Origin: Phialophora verrucosa | Lineage: Eukaryota > Ascomycota > Eurotiomycetes > Chaetothyriales > Herpotrichiellaceae | DNA length: 64,000 bases | Assembly: GCA_002099365.1 (NCBI GenBank) | Contig: MSED01000015.1 | Coordinates: 744,001 to 808,000, forward strand | Direction: 5' to 3' | Part shown: one piece after another, positions 1 through 11,893 of the stretch | How the letters are laid out: each line of letters begins with the position of its first letter | Position numbering within the stretch: position 1 is the first letter of the stretch | Notes under the pieces: model-generated | The model's database searches: none | Seen by the model: the letters and a program-made list of their open reading frames with translations, nothing else | Told to the model about the DNA's origin: nothing | Translations under genes and position numbers: made by a program

Positions 1-731
1 ACCAGTAGAGGCCTAGTGCCACCACTTGCCTATCGAGTGCGGCACGTCTAGCTTCATAAGCAAACGCCCGGCTAGCTCACCGTTTGTCCTTATCAAAGGA
101 AAGGGAATAGGTGAGTGACATGCCGCCTACATGCATTCCGTAGCGCTTGGGTAGAGCAAGTTTGGAATTCCCTCTGCAAGCCTAGGCGTCATACCGCCCA
201 TTGCCATCCCCACTCCTGCAGGCTAGACTGTGAGGTCTTCCGCCACATCCCGTCACGGCCGTGGCGTTTGTGCTGCGTTGCGCAGTGCCTTGCATTCCCG
301 GACTTGCATGAGACCTTTCGAGACAGAACAAGGACACAAGAATCAAAGAAAATCCACTCCGCCTTAGTGACTGCGTCGCCTTCACCCTGTCCTCCGTTCA
401 CGTCGCTGTCGTCGCATCTTCTTCTTTCATGTTATTGTGCAGAACCTGCCACTCGTTATTTTCCATTCAACTGCCTGTCACTCCACCTATCGACGCCCGC
501 CCGCACGTCATCGCGGATACGAGATCTGGGGCAGGGTTTAAGATCGCCCCCACGTTAACCGAACCAATCCTAACCAAAGCTCGTCACCATCCCAGCCATC
601 CCAAGACCGTTGCGAGCACGAGTATTTTGAGAAAACCCCCGTGATTCTTGACGAGACAAACGGCGACTCGAGCAGGCTCGTTGCCCGCGGAAGCTCCCAC
701 AATCACTGCTTATCCCACCGCATGAAGAAAA
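1..731. other. Upstream region of the GH76 gene
   Basis: No gene is supported here. The open frames are short, overlap each other on both strands and mostly begin at non-ATG codons. The stretch from about 355 to 480 is pyrimidine-rich (runs of C and T), as is common in promoters and 5' leaders of filamentous fungi, so this is probably the promoter and leader of the gene starting at 732. Confidence 0.5.
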
Positions 732-868
732 ATGAGACCCTACCGAAGAAGACCTCTCCTGCACCTCGTCCTGTCCGCTCTACTCTTTACTCAAAATGCG
801 CTAGCGATAGACCTCGACCTCTCGAGTCCCGACTCGATAAAGAGCGCCGCAAGGATAATCGCAGATGA
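722..868 (+). promoter_or_regulatory. Upstream ORF overlapping the GH76 start
   Basis: An ATG at 722, ten bases before the GH76 start and in a different frame, opens 48 codons and ends with TGA at 866-868, inside the GH76 coding sequence. Its context is weak (C at -3), while the ATG at 732 has A at -3, so most ribosomes would be expected to pass it. Whether it lies in the mRNA depends on the unmapped transcription start. Confidence 0.4.
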
Positions 869-2169
869 GATGGTGACATACTATACCGGGTACCGCCCTG
901 GAGATGTTCCTGGAAACCTCCCTGCACCGTACTATTGGTGGGAAGCTGGTGCCATGTTCGGAGCCTTGATCGACTATTGGTACTTTACCGGTGATGACTC
1001 CTTCAACGAGATCACGACTCAGGCCATGCTTCACCAAGTTGGTCCGGACAATGATTTCATGCCTCCGAACCAAACCAAGACCGAAGGGAACGACGATCAA
1101 GCCTTCTGGGGCATGGCCGCGCTCTCCGCCGCGGAGAATGTCTTCCCGAATCCACCCGAGGACCAACCACAGTGGCTCGCTTTGGCACAGGCTGTTTTCA
1201 ACACCCAGGCAGCTCGCTGGGATACGGCGTCCTGCGGAGGTGGACTGAAGTGGCAGATCTTCGCCTTCAACAATGGGTACAACTATAAGAACACCATCTC
1301 CAATGGCTGCTTCTTCAACATGGGGGCTCGACTGGCTGTCTATACCGGTAACCAGACATATGCCGACTGGGCTGAGCGCATGTGGGACTGGGTCACAGCT
1401 GTCGGATTGCGAGATGATCAGTACAACTTCTTTGACGGAAGCGACGATAACCTCAATTGCACCGAGCTCGACCATATCCAGTGGACTTACAACGCTGGCA
1501 CCTTTCTCGTCGGGGCTGCCAACATGTACAATTATGTAAGTGGTCCCACTCTTCGATATGGAGTACGGGAGGACTGACCTTTCCAAACAGACCAACGGTG
1601 CTCAGGTTTGGGCAGACCACCTCAATGGAATCATCGCCAGACTCAGCGTTTTTCTTGAGGGGAACATCATGAAGGAGGCGGCGTGTGAAGCTGTCAATCC
1701 TGATGGCTCTGATACCTGCAACGTGGATCAACGCTCGTTCAAGGCATACCTTGCTCGGTGGATAGCGGCGACTATCGTCAGAGCCCCTTTCACCTACCCC
1801 CTACTAAAACCCATCATGGAGCAATCGGCGGCCGCAGCGGCAGCAACCTGCACTGGTGGTGTAAATGGTACGTCCTGTGGATCAAAGTGGTGGAAAGGTG
1901 CCATATTCGACGGCAACACCGGAGTTGGTCAACAAATGTGTGCCCTGGAGGTCATTCAGTCGAATCTGATTACCGAGGTCTCTGGTCCTGTCACGGAAGG
2001 GTCAGGAGGAACGAGTCAGGGCAACCCCAACGCTGGCACATCAAGTGCCATTGGTCCTGAGGATCTGCACAAGCACAAGGTGACTGCGACTGACAAAGCG
2101 GGAGCAGGAATCTTGACTGTTCTGCTCATTTTCTTCATTGTTGGAGGCGCATGGTGGCTCATACTTTAG
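732..2169 (+). CDS. GPI-anchored GH76 mannosidase/transglycosidase, Dfg5/Dcw1 family
   Basis: Two exons, 732-1535 and 1591-2169, joined by a 55-nt GT..AG phase-0 intron, give 460 residues, the usual Dfg5/Dcw1 length. The family is thought to cleave the GPI glycan of wall-bound mannoproteins and transfer them to cell-wall glucan at the plasma membrane. A signal peptide covers about residues 1-25 (hydrophobic core LLHLVLSALLFTQNALA). The paired acidic catalytic motif of GH76 is seen as NDDQAFW near residue 120, and GGLKWQ, NGCFF and YNAGTF blocks typical of the family follow. The last about 20 residues are strongly hydrophobic after a Ser/Gly-rich linker, which fits a GPI attachment signal. The start at 732 is chosen because the signal peptide follows it at once. 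Dfg5 and Dcw1 cannot be told apart from sequence alone. Confidence 0.93.
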
Positions 2170-2598
2170 AGTTGAGTTTCTGCATCCCAAAGAACTCAAC
2201 ATGGCTCGAGACCTCAAACAGGCTCGCAACTCATGGATCGATAATGACATCAGCAAGGCGTCGGGGTGCTCCAGGCCAAAGGCTGATTGGCTTGTAGAGC
2301 TGTTGGCGACATAACATCGAAAGGGCTGGCGTTTGGGGATATTGCAGCAATTGCTGGTGAAGGCTTTTGGAGGTGGGAGCTGGCATTTCCCATGTAAGAT
2401 ATTCTTTCTGCTTGACTGTGCCAAACAAATGGCTTTAAGGCGGCAGGCCAGGTATTGAGCACCCAATTTGATCAATACCCATCAATCCTTCCGTGCGACT
2501 CAGTCGGCCATGGCGCTCGGGGTTTGCTTAAGCTTCAGCGCGACTCGGCTGTTTGGGTTTTGTCATAACCGCCTGCTTCCTCAGCAGTGTCTATCACA
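2170..2598. other. Convergent intergenic region
   Basis: This lies between the 3' ends of the GH76 gene (+) and CBP4 (-). Only short random frames are present and no promoter need be here; it should hold the two 3' UTRs. Confidence 0.5.
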
Positions 2599-3004
2599 TC
2601 ATCTTCCCTCCATCTGAGCCCTCCTCATCTCCTCTCTTATCCTCTCCCTATCCGCCAGCTCGTCCGCCGCCTTTTTCACTCTCTCAGCCTTCTCCCTTTT
2701 CTCCTCTTCCGCTGCAACGACCCATATCGGTTTATCCGACTTCGAGTACTCGATCAGCTTGGAGACGAATTCCTCGTTGTTCTTGAGGCGTTGTTCGCGG
2801 AGCTCGAGATTCCGTTTTTGCAAGTCCGGATTGAAGCGTTTGAAGACTTCGCCTTCAGCGGGAGTTACGTAGTACATTAGCGCGGGTCCGCCGATGCAGC
2901 ATATTGTGAAGCTACAATGGATTAGTCCAGAGGTCTAAGATGAATGAGAAGAGAAAATCGTACATGCCAGCCATCTTCGTGTACATCCACCCCCGGGAAC
3001 CCAT
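2599..3004 (-). CDS. CBP4: Cbp4-like assembly factor of cytochrome bc1 complex
   Basis: Exon 1 is 2964-3004 and exon 2 is 2599-2911 (minus strand), separated by a 52-nt intron; together they encode 117 residues. Cbp4 is a small inner-membrane protein needed to assemble respiratory complex III, binding newly made cytochrome b with Cbp3/Cbp6. The protein opens with a short basic stretch, then one membrane segment rebuilt across the splice (IFTICCIGGPALMYYVTP), then a charged helical tail. The block EYSKSDKPIWVV is the hallmark of fungal Cbp4 proteins. The C-terminal 45 residues are a Glu/Lys/Arg-rich coiled-coil-like helix. The splice was chosen because it restores the CIGGPAL membrane segment in frame. 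It is divergent from the synaptobrevin gene. Confidence 0.9.
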
Positions 3005-4192
3005 CTTGTGCTTCGATCAGTCCAGCGCTCGTGACCAGCTAGGAGCAGATCCGCTGCCGTCCCTCACGGTGTGTTGCTAGCGACCCGTGTCAAGTGGACA
3101 TTGCGCGACAGATGAATCGGAGTCAAATGGCCTCTCGCAAGGGTAGGGAAATTCGTCGAGGATTGGACGGCAGGTGCATTGGGGGACGCGAACCTACAAA
3201 AGACATCAATGATGCACGACATTTCCATCTACATGTAAGATGTGCTTGGCAAGCCCTGATTGGCCAACGCGTCGCATCTTGCACCTCGGACTGAATCCTC
3301 CTTTTGAGCGCATTCTTCTGCTGCTGGGCAATGACAAGTCAATGGATAATGAGATGCGAAGGATGGGACTAGTTTGAGTATCGGCCGTATGTCTCCTCTC
3401 AGATGTTGAGACGATCGATGACCTGCGAAGGGAGCGCCGGGCGAGGGCAACGAAGCATGACATGACCCGAGCAATGTGCAGCGAGTGCGCCATTAATGCA
3501 CGCATGGAGGGACCCGAAAAGCCGAGCAGCTGCGACTATTTCCGTTGTAAGCATCAACGCTGAATGGTTGCCATGTTACGTCGCTTGCCCAGAGCACAGC
3601 CTCTTTAAATATGCTGAGGCCTAGAGATGGAGATGCGAAGATCTGTCAGCGATTCTTAGGAAGCTTCGGCCTTATCTAGCCACGGAGACCGAAGGTGGAT
3701 CGCGTCTCCGAGGTCGTTGATGGAAGAAGATTAATATGGGCATCCATCCTGTTCGACCTGAAGAAAGACTTCATAATACTCCCTACTTAATGTTTAATTA
3801 TAGATCATCGAGTGACGGCAAAGTGACAGCAGAGTGAGCGCTGATCGTGGTGCATCACGTGATCTGAGACCGAATCGCATTTTGGTGGCGCTGCTGCTCG
3901 TCTCAGAACCAGCCGCGGTGGCCTGTCGTCCTCAGACCGGGGCTCGTTGCAGGTCAAAGCGCCAACTTACCAGCCGTCGTCAGCACCTCTTCCAACCTCC
4001 ATCTCAACCTATCTTTCCCATCAACTATTCTCGCCCAATTCAACACGTAACCACACAACACACGCTCTCAAACCATCAGTCCCCGATTTCAGCAACATTA
4101 CTGCCTCCAAGATAGTCCATTCGCAGCTCAATCGCTGAATCGCCTCCTTTTCCGGACCCTTTCACCCAGCCTTCGCTTACACCTATCTCAAC
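3005..4192. other. Divergent promoter region, CBP4/synaptobrevin
   Basis: About 1.2 kb between the starts of CBP4 (-) and the synaptobrevin gene (+). The last about 230 bases before 4193 are C/T- and A-rich with many CAAC and CCATC elements, as expected of a 5' leader. Short frames here (for instance 3834-4115) do not look like proteins. Confidence 0.5.
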
Positions 4193-4853
4193 ATGTCGGA
4201 CCGAGAAGCGCCCTATGATCCCTACATCCCTCAAGGTGGCCAGGGAGGTGGTGCGCAACAAGCTGGAAACCAGAGAACGGCTGCTCTACAGGCGGTAGGT
4301 CAACCCGCTGTTTCTTACAAGCACAATGGGAGGAAGCCGGAATCCGCGGCGGACGATTCTGGAGCCCCAACTGTCGCGGATGGTTTTCCTCCTCGGAAGA
4401 GCATGAGTGACACTGCAATGTATCCGCCTTGGATTGCCAATGGCTACCTTAAAGCCAAAGTCGCAGGGGGATGACTTTGTGTTACTCCGCGCGACCATAC
4501 TGTCCTTGCCTCCGCATTGAGAGCGACAGCTAACCTGAAGTCTCCTACAGCAAATCGATGATACGGTCGGGGTTATGCGTGAAAATATCAACAAAGTGTC
4601 ACAGAGGGGCGAACGACTAGACTCCCTTCAAGACAAGACCGACAACCTCGCTGTCTCGGCCCAGGGATTTCGGAGAGGCGCAAACCGAGTCCGGAAACAG
4701 ATGTGGTGGAAGGATATGAAGATGCGCATGTGTATCATTGTCGGTATCATCGTGCTTCTCATCGTCATCATCGTCCCAGCTGGTAGGCTATACCCATGTC
4801 TTTGAACGATGATGCGGACTGCTGACTTGATCGCAGTCGTGGCTACCCGATAA
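4193..4853 (+). CDS. SNC1: Synaptobrevin (R-SNARE, Snc1/Snc2 type)
   Basis: Three exons, 4193-4294, 4551-4782 and 4837-4853, encode 116 residues. This v-SNARE on secretory vesicles pairs with plasma-membrane t-SNAREs (Sso1, Sec9) for exocytosis and endocytic recycling, which drives hyphal tip growth. A Pro/Gly/Gln-rich N-terminal tail is followed by the SNARE helix starting QIDDTVGVMRENINKV, with the central-layer arginine in SQRGERLDSL, the conserved NLAVSAQGFRRGA block and a basic WWKDMKMRM juxtamembrane patch. One C-terminal membrane anchor ends in VVATR. Splice sites restore the family pattern TAALQA-QIDDT and VPA-VVATR. The first intron is 256 nt, the longest in this window, and the reading frame stays open for 60 codons into it. 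Confidence 0.95.
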
Positions 4854-5953
4854 GCACTCGACGTCCGCCTTCGACATCGATTGCTCTATACTTGGAATGT
4901 TACGATCAGCACAGTCCCCCAGCAGTGGAGGAACGATTGGCAACGACAACGACAGCAAAAGCGTGAGCGGAGCGAGAGAAGCTCTTCAAGTCTTGGAACA
5001 CAACAGTTGAACAACACCAATTCAAGCGTGCTTTGCTGATGGATGATGGATCGGACGGGCTATTCCTGTTACAATAATGCGCCTTGGGCCTTTCTTGCTC
5101 TGTCACCCGGCGTTCAATCAATGCAATGGATCATGCTTCAACCACTTCCTGGGGTTATCAACGTGTCTCCTTCTACTGCGCGCTACTGACGACACTTCTG
5201 AGGCTACGGATCCTCCCCTTCAGCCATAGAACTGCTGCAGGCGATCATTACAAGGAATCGGCAACGGTAGTGAGCGCCTTGTGGGTGATTCGTGCCTTAG
5301 CTATCAATCTCTGTCCTGTGTGGATTGCGCATCCCTTTCACATCAGCCATGTGCCTTGTTGACATCTTGACGTTACACGTACAGCAACCCTTATCGTCGA
5401 AGCTCTCGAATCGAGATCAGATAGACACGGCAGGGGACGGCCAGTCACATGCGTTCATCGTGCATGAAGACTAGGTACACTCACTGGAGAATTTTCAACT
5501 ATTTTTTTCTTCTCACGTCAACGCCTAGGCCGAAAATCGGTGGAGCACTGATAGGAAGTAGAGGGCACGCCACCGCCCATCGGAGGATCACCGCAGAGGC
5601 TGCTTTCTGGCTGGTGGACTCCAAACTTTGGGGTTGTGGTTGGTTCTTCCACTGACTACCTCACCTAACCCCGCAAAACAATTTTGCTATCTGCTCCCAT
5701 AGACGAGCAGAAAATTTTGAGTCGAGAAGCACGCTGTGCAGATTTTTGTTTTGTTCCTTCTGGGCATATTATTCCTGGCGTTCTGACGATAGAACTGTGG
5801 TTGGGACTGTCCGTTTGCTCCCCGTTCCCATCTCCCCCCCGAATCCCACTTCCTTGAGCACGACTTTGGGACGCTACGGTGCCAACGACGAACGTCATCG
5901 TCTCCTACTCGACCCCGTAGTCCTCATCAGCTGCCGCATGTACTGAGGGAGCA
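4854..5953. other. Intergenic region upstream of ARG5,6
   Basis: 1.1 kb with no supported gene; frames at 5084-5362 and 5449-5655 have no recognisable content. The 3' UTR of the synaptobrevin gene and the promoter of ARG5,6 should be here. Confidence 0.45.
5938..5946 (+). promoter_or_regulatory. Minimal uORF (ATG TAC TGA) just before ARG5,6
   Basis: A two-codon upstream ORF whose stop ends seven bases before the ARG5,6 start codon. It must be within the leader because it is so close to the start. The -3 base is C (weak context) while the main ATG has G at -3, so leaky scanning is expected. It is not the arginine attenuator peptide known from the ARG2/CPA1 leader. Confidence 0.5.
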
Positions 5954-8715
5954 ATGTCGGCATTGGGAGCTGCTACTGCACGTGCAGTAACCCGACGAGC
6001 GGCTTCCTCGTCCTTGCGTTGTCGAGCTCCTCGGGTCGCCAGACCTTCATACACCCCTCTTGCTCTCCAGCAGACCTCTGCTCGACGGCCATATTCCTCT
6101 CCCTCACAAGGCTATGCTTCCACGCGGTCTACGGTCGTGCAGCTATTGAGCAACATTGGCTCCAAAAGAGAAGTGCAGCAATATCTGTCCCACTTCAGCT
6201 CGGTCTCCTCGCAGCAGTTCGCAGTCATCAAGGTTGGCGGTGCTATTTTGACTGAGCATCTCCAAACCTTGTCCTCTGCTCTGGCATTCTTGAATCATGT
6301 CGGTCTATATCCTGTCGTCGTTCACGGTGCGGGGCCGCAGCTGAACAAGATTCTCGAAGACTCGGGAGTCGAACCGCACTTTGAGGAGGGCATCCGAGTC
6401 ACGGACCCAAAGACGCTGGGTATCGCACGCGCGCTGTTTCTGGAAGAGAATCTCCGGTTGGTCGAAGAACTGGAGCGCTTAGGAGTCCGAGCAAGACCGA
6501 TCACTTCTGGCGTCTTCACGGCAGACTACCTTGACAAGGAGAAATACAACCTCGTGGGTAAGATTACTCATGTCGACAAGAAGCCTATCGAAGCGGCCAT
6601 TCAGGCAGGATGCCTTCCGATCCTAACATCTATGGCCGAATCATCAGAGGGCCAAGTCCTCAACGTCAATGCGGACGTAGCTGCCGGCGAGCTGGCTCGG
6701 GCACTTCAACCTTTGAAGATTGTCTATCTTTCCGAAAAAGGTGGTTTGTTCAACGGTGACACCAAGCAGAAGATTTCTGCCATCAACTTGGATGAAGAGT
6801 ATGACCATCTCATGCAGCAATGGTGGGTTCGACACGGCACCAGACTGAAGATCAAGGAGATGAAGGAGCTTCTCATGGATCTTCCCCGGAGCTCCAGTGT
6901 TGCTATCATCCATCCGGCAGATCTACAGAAAGAGTTGTTTACGGATTCGGGCGCCGGCACTCTGATCCGGCGCGGAAACAAGGTCCATGTCAACACTTCA
7001 ATTGACCAATTCAAGGACATTGAGCAGCTTAAGGAAGTCCTCATCCGTGACCGTGCTGGGCTCGACGCCAAAGCAGTTGTGGATCGATACATCAGCCACC
7101 TCCAAGACCGCGAATTCAAGGCCTACTTTGATGAGCCCATGAAGGCTTTTGCTCTTGTTTTGCCACCCAGCCGGGAGACAACCCTGGCTCAGCTTGCTAC
7201 ACTGACCATCACTAGAGACGGTTGGCTGGGTAACGTCGCCGACAATATTTTCTCCGCGATCAAGAAAGATTTCCCCAAATTGATGTGGACTGTCAAAGAG
7301 GATGACGAGAACTTGACATGGTTCTTCGATAAGGCCGACGGTAGCTTGTCCAAGGATGGCGAAGTACTCTTCTGGTACGGCCTTGAGACAAGCGACGAGG
7401 TCAAGGACCTGATGGTGGAATTCACCAAACACGGACGGCAGCTCTTCGGTGACATCAATCTTGAGTCGCGGCTGCAACGTGCTGCGCGAGCCGCCTCTGA
7501 GGTGGCTGACGCTGCTAGGAAAGGCGCTTCAAACATTACACGTGCCGCTTCCAAGGGAATGGCTCAGACACGATCATATTCGAATTCAGCCAATCCACTA
7601 CGAGCCGCACGCGAGGGAAGGTATGTCACCAAGCCAGCCCTTGCCATCCGCACATATGCCACTACGACGAACCCCAACCCACCGCTTGGTGCCAAGAATA
7701 GCTCGAACAGTAAGCCTTCGAGGGTAGCACTGATCGGAGCTCGGGGCTACACTGGTAAAGCTCTGGTCGATTTGCTCAACCGCCATCCGAACATGGATCT
7801 GCGACACGTCTCGTCACGAGAGCTTGCGGGCAAGAAACTTGAGGGCTATAACAAACGCGAGATCATCTACGAGAATTTGAGCGTGGAAGATGTTCGACAG
7901 ATGGAGGAAAACGGAGCTGTCGACTGCTGGGTCATGGCTCTCCCAAATGGCGTGTGCAAGCCATTTGTAGATGCTATTGACCAAGTAGGCAAGAACAGCG
8001 TCGTGATTGATCTGAGCGCCGACTACAGATTCGATCCTAACTGGACATATGGTCTCCCAGAATTGGTTGATCGCTCAGCAATTGCCAAAGCCACCAGAAT
8101 CTCCAATCCTGGATGCTATGCAACCGCTGCTCAACTGGGCATTGCTCCACTGGTCCCCTATCTTGGTGGCGAACCCACCGTCTTCGGTGTTTCTGGATAT
8201 TCCGGGGCAGGCACAAAGCCGTCACCCAAGAACGATGTCAACAACCTCAGAGACAACATTGTGGCGTACAGCCTGACAGACCACATCCACGAACGTGAAA
8301 TTTCCACACAACTGGGGACTTCCGTGGCATTCATCCCGCACGTCGCCGTTTGGTTCCAAGGTATCCACCACACCATTAACATTCCTCTCAAGCAAGAGAT
8401 GAAGTCTCGCGACATCCGGAATCTATATCAAGATCGATATGCAGGAGAGAAGCTGCTGAAGATCATTGGCGAGGCACCTTCCGTGAAGAACATTGCGAAC
8501 AGACACGGCGTCGAGGTCGGTGGGTTTGCTGTGCACAGCAGTGGAAAGAGAGTGGTGGTTTGTGCTACTATTGATAACCTATTGAAGGGCGCAGCCACAC
8601 AATGTCTTCGTAAGTTACTTCTTCTCTCACCTCGCGGCTTCTGCTAACATCTAGCGTAGAAAACATGAACTTGGCGCTAGGATATGGAGAATTTGAGGGT
8701 ATTCCGCTTGATTGA
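5954..8715 (+). CDS. ARG5,6: Arg5,6: acetylglutamate kinase / N-acetyl-gamma-glutamyl-phosphate reductase
   Basis: Exons 5954-8609 and 8660-8715 (50-nt intron) encode 903 residues. The precursor supplies the second and third enzymes of ornithine/arginine synthesis in mitochondria and is known in fungi to be cleaved into two enzymes after import. Residues 1-60 are rich in Arg, Ser and Ala with almost no acidic residues, a clear presequence. The kinase domain starts near residue 88 (FAVIKVGGAILTE; VVVHGAGPQLNK), followed by the acetyltransferase-like domain (about 370-510) typical of this kinase group. After a second Arg/Ser/Ala-rich stretch (about 520-580), where processing is expected, the reductase begins with the NADP fold VALIGARGYTGKAL (about 589) and has the catalytic cysteine in SNPGCYATA (about 717). 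The final intron joins CL-QNMNLALGYG, the normal family ending. Expression is likely under cross-pathway control, but no site was proven here. Confidence 0.97.
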
Positions 8716-9432
8716 GCTGGCGTCAAGGTTGGCGATAAATGGTTTCATTAGACGCTAGAACGTCTGAAGTCCATGAATGCCGCAGGGCCTGGACCATGAA
8801 GGAAAAGTACACTTTACAACATTAATGTGACCAGTTCCTCGAATGGATTACCTGTTTCCCATCGCAGTGTCACTGTACGCAGCCAGCGAAGACACCTCCG
8901 TCGCAGATTCTGTCCCGTCTGACATATTCTTTTCACGCCGAGGCGAGTCTATGCTGAGGCGAAGCTGAAAAAACAAAGGTTATGTGGCGCTTGCTAGGAC
9001 AGGCAGGCTCGCCTGGTTAAGGTGAGGTATGCTGTGTCAAGGGAATTATCTCAATAGTATGAGTTGAGGCGCATCGAGCGAGCAGTGGTAGGAAGAAAAG
9101 TCGACAAAATCGGTTCATACCCAGACCTTCGCATCTATGCCCATCGAGTTCCTCCTATCCGCTGCAAAACGCGACTACGACAGAATTCTTCCTCGCCTCT
9201 GAATCAATGGAAGGTTCAGGTTGTCACTTCATGTCACTCACCCTCGCGTACGCGCACGCGTTCCTGCCACACCCCCATAGTCCTTCTGCCTTCACTATCG
9301 TTACCTCCATTCACGCCACTGGAACCTGCTAACCCCGTTCTCACTCCTGTTTCACGCTCGAGATCTGACTTGATATTCTGAAGCCCAAGTCGGGGTTGAC
9401 TGTCGCCGGCCTGTGTTGCTTTTCCGAGCAGA
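8716..9432. other. Intergenic region ARG5,6/REC8
   Basis: 0.7 kb separating two genes on the same strand. No gene is seen. A C/T-rich tract from about 9230 to 9360 probably belongs to the REC8-like promoter and leader. Confidence 0.45.
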
Positions 9433-11893
9433 ATGTTCTACAGCCACGAGAGTGAGTAAATTCTGCCCGCCGTGCTGTGTGAACGTTGGCTACCACCGTG
9501 CTTAACAAAATTGTCTGCTGCAGTTCTGACCAACCGTCAATATGGTGTCGCGACGATCTGGTGAGTCTGCCTTTGCCTCAGCCTCCGAATTTGCTCGACA
9601 CTCACCTACGTCCCTATACGTTGCACGGATGGGTTTTCTTTCTCGACTTATGCGCTCTTCACCTCTCCTCATCCTATCACTCATGGCATTTAACTAACCA
9701 TACACGCGTCAAAATATTCGCAGGCTGGTGGCAACACTGGGCTCCAAATCAAACTTGAAGAAGATCACGCGCCGCGCCATTCTCGACGTCGACCTCCTCA
9801 AAGCATGCAAAACCATCACCGAGCCGGAGGTGCCCCTGGCGTTGAGACTGCAAGGCAGCTTGTTGTTCGGTGTCTCTCGTGTCTTCCAGCAACAGTGCGG
9901 GTACGTCTTGACGGACGTGACGAATCTGAGGGACAATATGAGGAGCAGGATTATCCTCCAGGAGATGGAGCTGGATCCCGATGTGGGTAAGACGAGGTCA
10001 GTGATTGTTATCAGCCAGGCCTTCTGGATACACGCTCACTGAAGTACCAGACCGGAACAACTCAACCTCGCCGAAGATCCGTACTTTATGCCAGACATTG
10101 ACATCAACTTCGACCTCGCCGCATTTGGGCTCTCCTCTGAGGGCTCCAGCCCGTCGAGAACCGGATCATCCATGCTTAGTCTGGCCTCAAGCCAGAGTAG
10201 CTTGCATGCCGAGGAAGAGGCGGACGAGCTGAGTCTTCACATGCCCTCCTTCAGCACCCCAGCCGCTGGTATCGTTGGCTCCAACATCCTGTCGGGCGGA
10301 GGGACGAGCTCCATTGCGAAGACAAGCAGCCGAGCCGAGCGCCTTCCTTCCATCTTCGGGGACGAACCCGCCATTATCGACGATCCTGTGTTCGAGGTCG
10401 ACGATGATGGCTTCCTCCGTCCAGCTATGTCGGGCGATCTTATTGACGAGCATGAAGTGTCATCTATCGAAAGGCAACAGCTACTGGGGAGCGAACCCAG
10501 AATGAGCGGCCAGGCCGCCACAGAGCATCCACCTGCAGCGGAAGAGGATGAGCCAATGTTCAACTTGGACGACGATATGGCGATATTTGGTGACGACGAA
10601 CCCTCGCTCCTGCCAGCAGCTCCACAGATTCCTCTGACTCCGGAGCCTGACGACGAGGAAGCGAAACAAGACATACAGACCAGCTCCTCTGTCCATCTGA
10701 CTCAAGAGTCCTCTGAGACGGCAGAGGCGCCGCAGCGACCAAGAAGAACCACCAAAGCAATCCAGCCAGATCGAGAGACAGAGTTAACCAATCGAGCCCT
10801 CAATGAGTGGACCCAGAACTACCTCGCAAACATGGCGTTGGCTTTGCGTACCAGACAGCGACAGTTCTCAGCTTCCAAAGCGAAGAAAAACGCAGAGTTC
10901 TGGGTTTTCCTACAAGGCCTTGGCAATGTAGCATCGACGTTCGGGGCAGAGAGAGACTCCCATCCACTCGCCATCTTCAGTGGTCAGTCGCTGTGGAACA
11001 TGTTGAGAGGCCCGGAACGGGGGACGAAGAGATCACGCACTGGTTCAGTGACCAACGAACAAGAACAGGAGGAAAGACGGGTCAGAGCAAGGACAACATC
11101 GCGGGAAGACGTCGTACCCGGCGCGGCTGGCGACGTGCACCAGTTTGTCGATGAAGACGGGCTGATGATCCTAGGCGATGACTTTGAGATTGAAGCTGAA
11201 GTTGGTCGACATGCCCCTCCTTCTCCACCGGATCACTCATCTGGTGTGCCGTGGAACTTGTCTGCAGGCGGATCTCGACAAAGCTCAATGCACCCACCAG
11301 GCAGCGGCCTCATACCAAGATTGAGTTCTAGTGTCGGAGGTCTCCCAGGGGGAATGGAGCTCGGATCTCTGCCCACTCTTAGCAGACGAGGATCGCGCCT
11401 CACCTCCGCAAGTCCACTCTTCGGAAGAGGTAGGCCGTCTCTACCGAGACACAGCAGCCAAGGCGCCGCAGAGCCTTCTGGTCTCATGAGCAACGAGGAT
11501 GAATTTGCAGATCTGGACGCCCAGCTCGGTGCAGGTCTCGACCCGGACTTCGAATTGTACGGACCTTGCGCAACCGTTGATACGCAAACGGCCGCGCAAA
11601 GTCAATGGGTCGCCGCAACTTTGGAGAATGAAGCGTACAATTTCCTGGCTTTCGTGAACACGAAGATCCAGGAGAAAACAGGACTTGCACAGGAACAGAT
11701 GGCGGCAGAAGAGATCCTAGACACACGGGAAGAAAACATCATGTTCGATGAGTTGCTTCCGCCAACGCAGAACTCAGCTATTGTCGGTGCTCAGGCGTTG
11801 GTTCATGTGCTAGCACTGACCACAAAGGGCCTGTTGAAGGTGTACCAGGCTGAACATTTCGGGAACATCCAGATCTCTGTGGTTAGCCATTAA
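9433..11893 (+). CDS. REC8: Rec8-type meiotic cohesin kleisin (Rad21/Rec8 family)
   Basis: Four exons (9433-9451, 9524-9560, 9724-9996, 10051-11893) encode 723 residues. Kleisins close the Smc1/Smc3 ring and hold sister chromatids together; Rec8 replaces Rad21 in meiosis and is cut by separase. The N-terminal Smc3-binding domain is rebuilt across three introns: MFYSHEIL, then TNRQYGVATIW, then LVATLGSKSNLKK. The pattern HEILTNRQYGVATIW with GSKS resembles fungal Rec8 more than Rad21. The middle (about 125-570) is long, acidic and Ser-rich without folds. The C-terminal winged helix that binds Smc1 is clear (IMFDELLPP, then ALVHVLALTTKGLLKV). A Rad21 identity is less likely but not excluded. 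Confidence 0.87.

Noticed and set aside
115..558. 147-codon plus-strand frame at the left edge
   Set aside because: It begins with GTG, has random composition, and lies in a C/T-rich leader-like region with competing frames on the other strand.
801..1595. 264-codon minus-strand frame
   Set aside because: It is entirely antisense to the GH76 gene and shows no family features.
5746..5946. 66-codon frame ending just before ARG5,6
   Set aside because: It begins at TTG; the only ATG in it gives the two-codon uORF reported separately. It does not resemble the arginine attenuator peptide.
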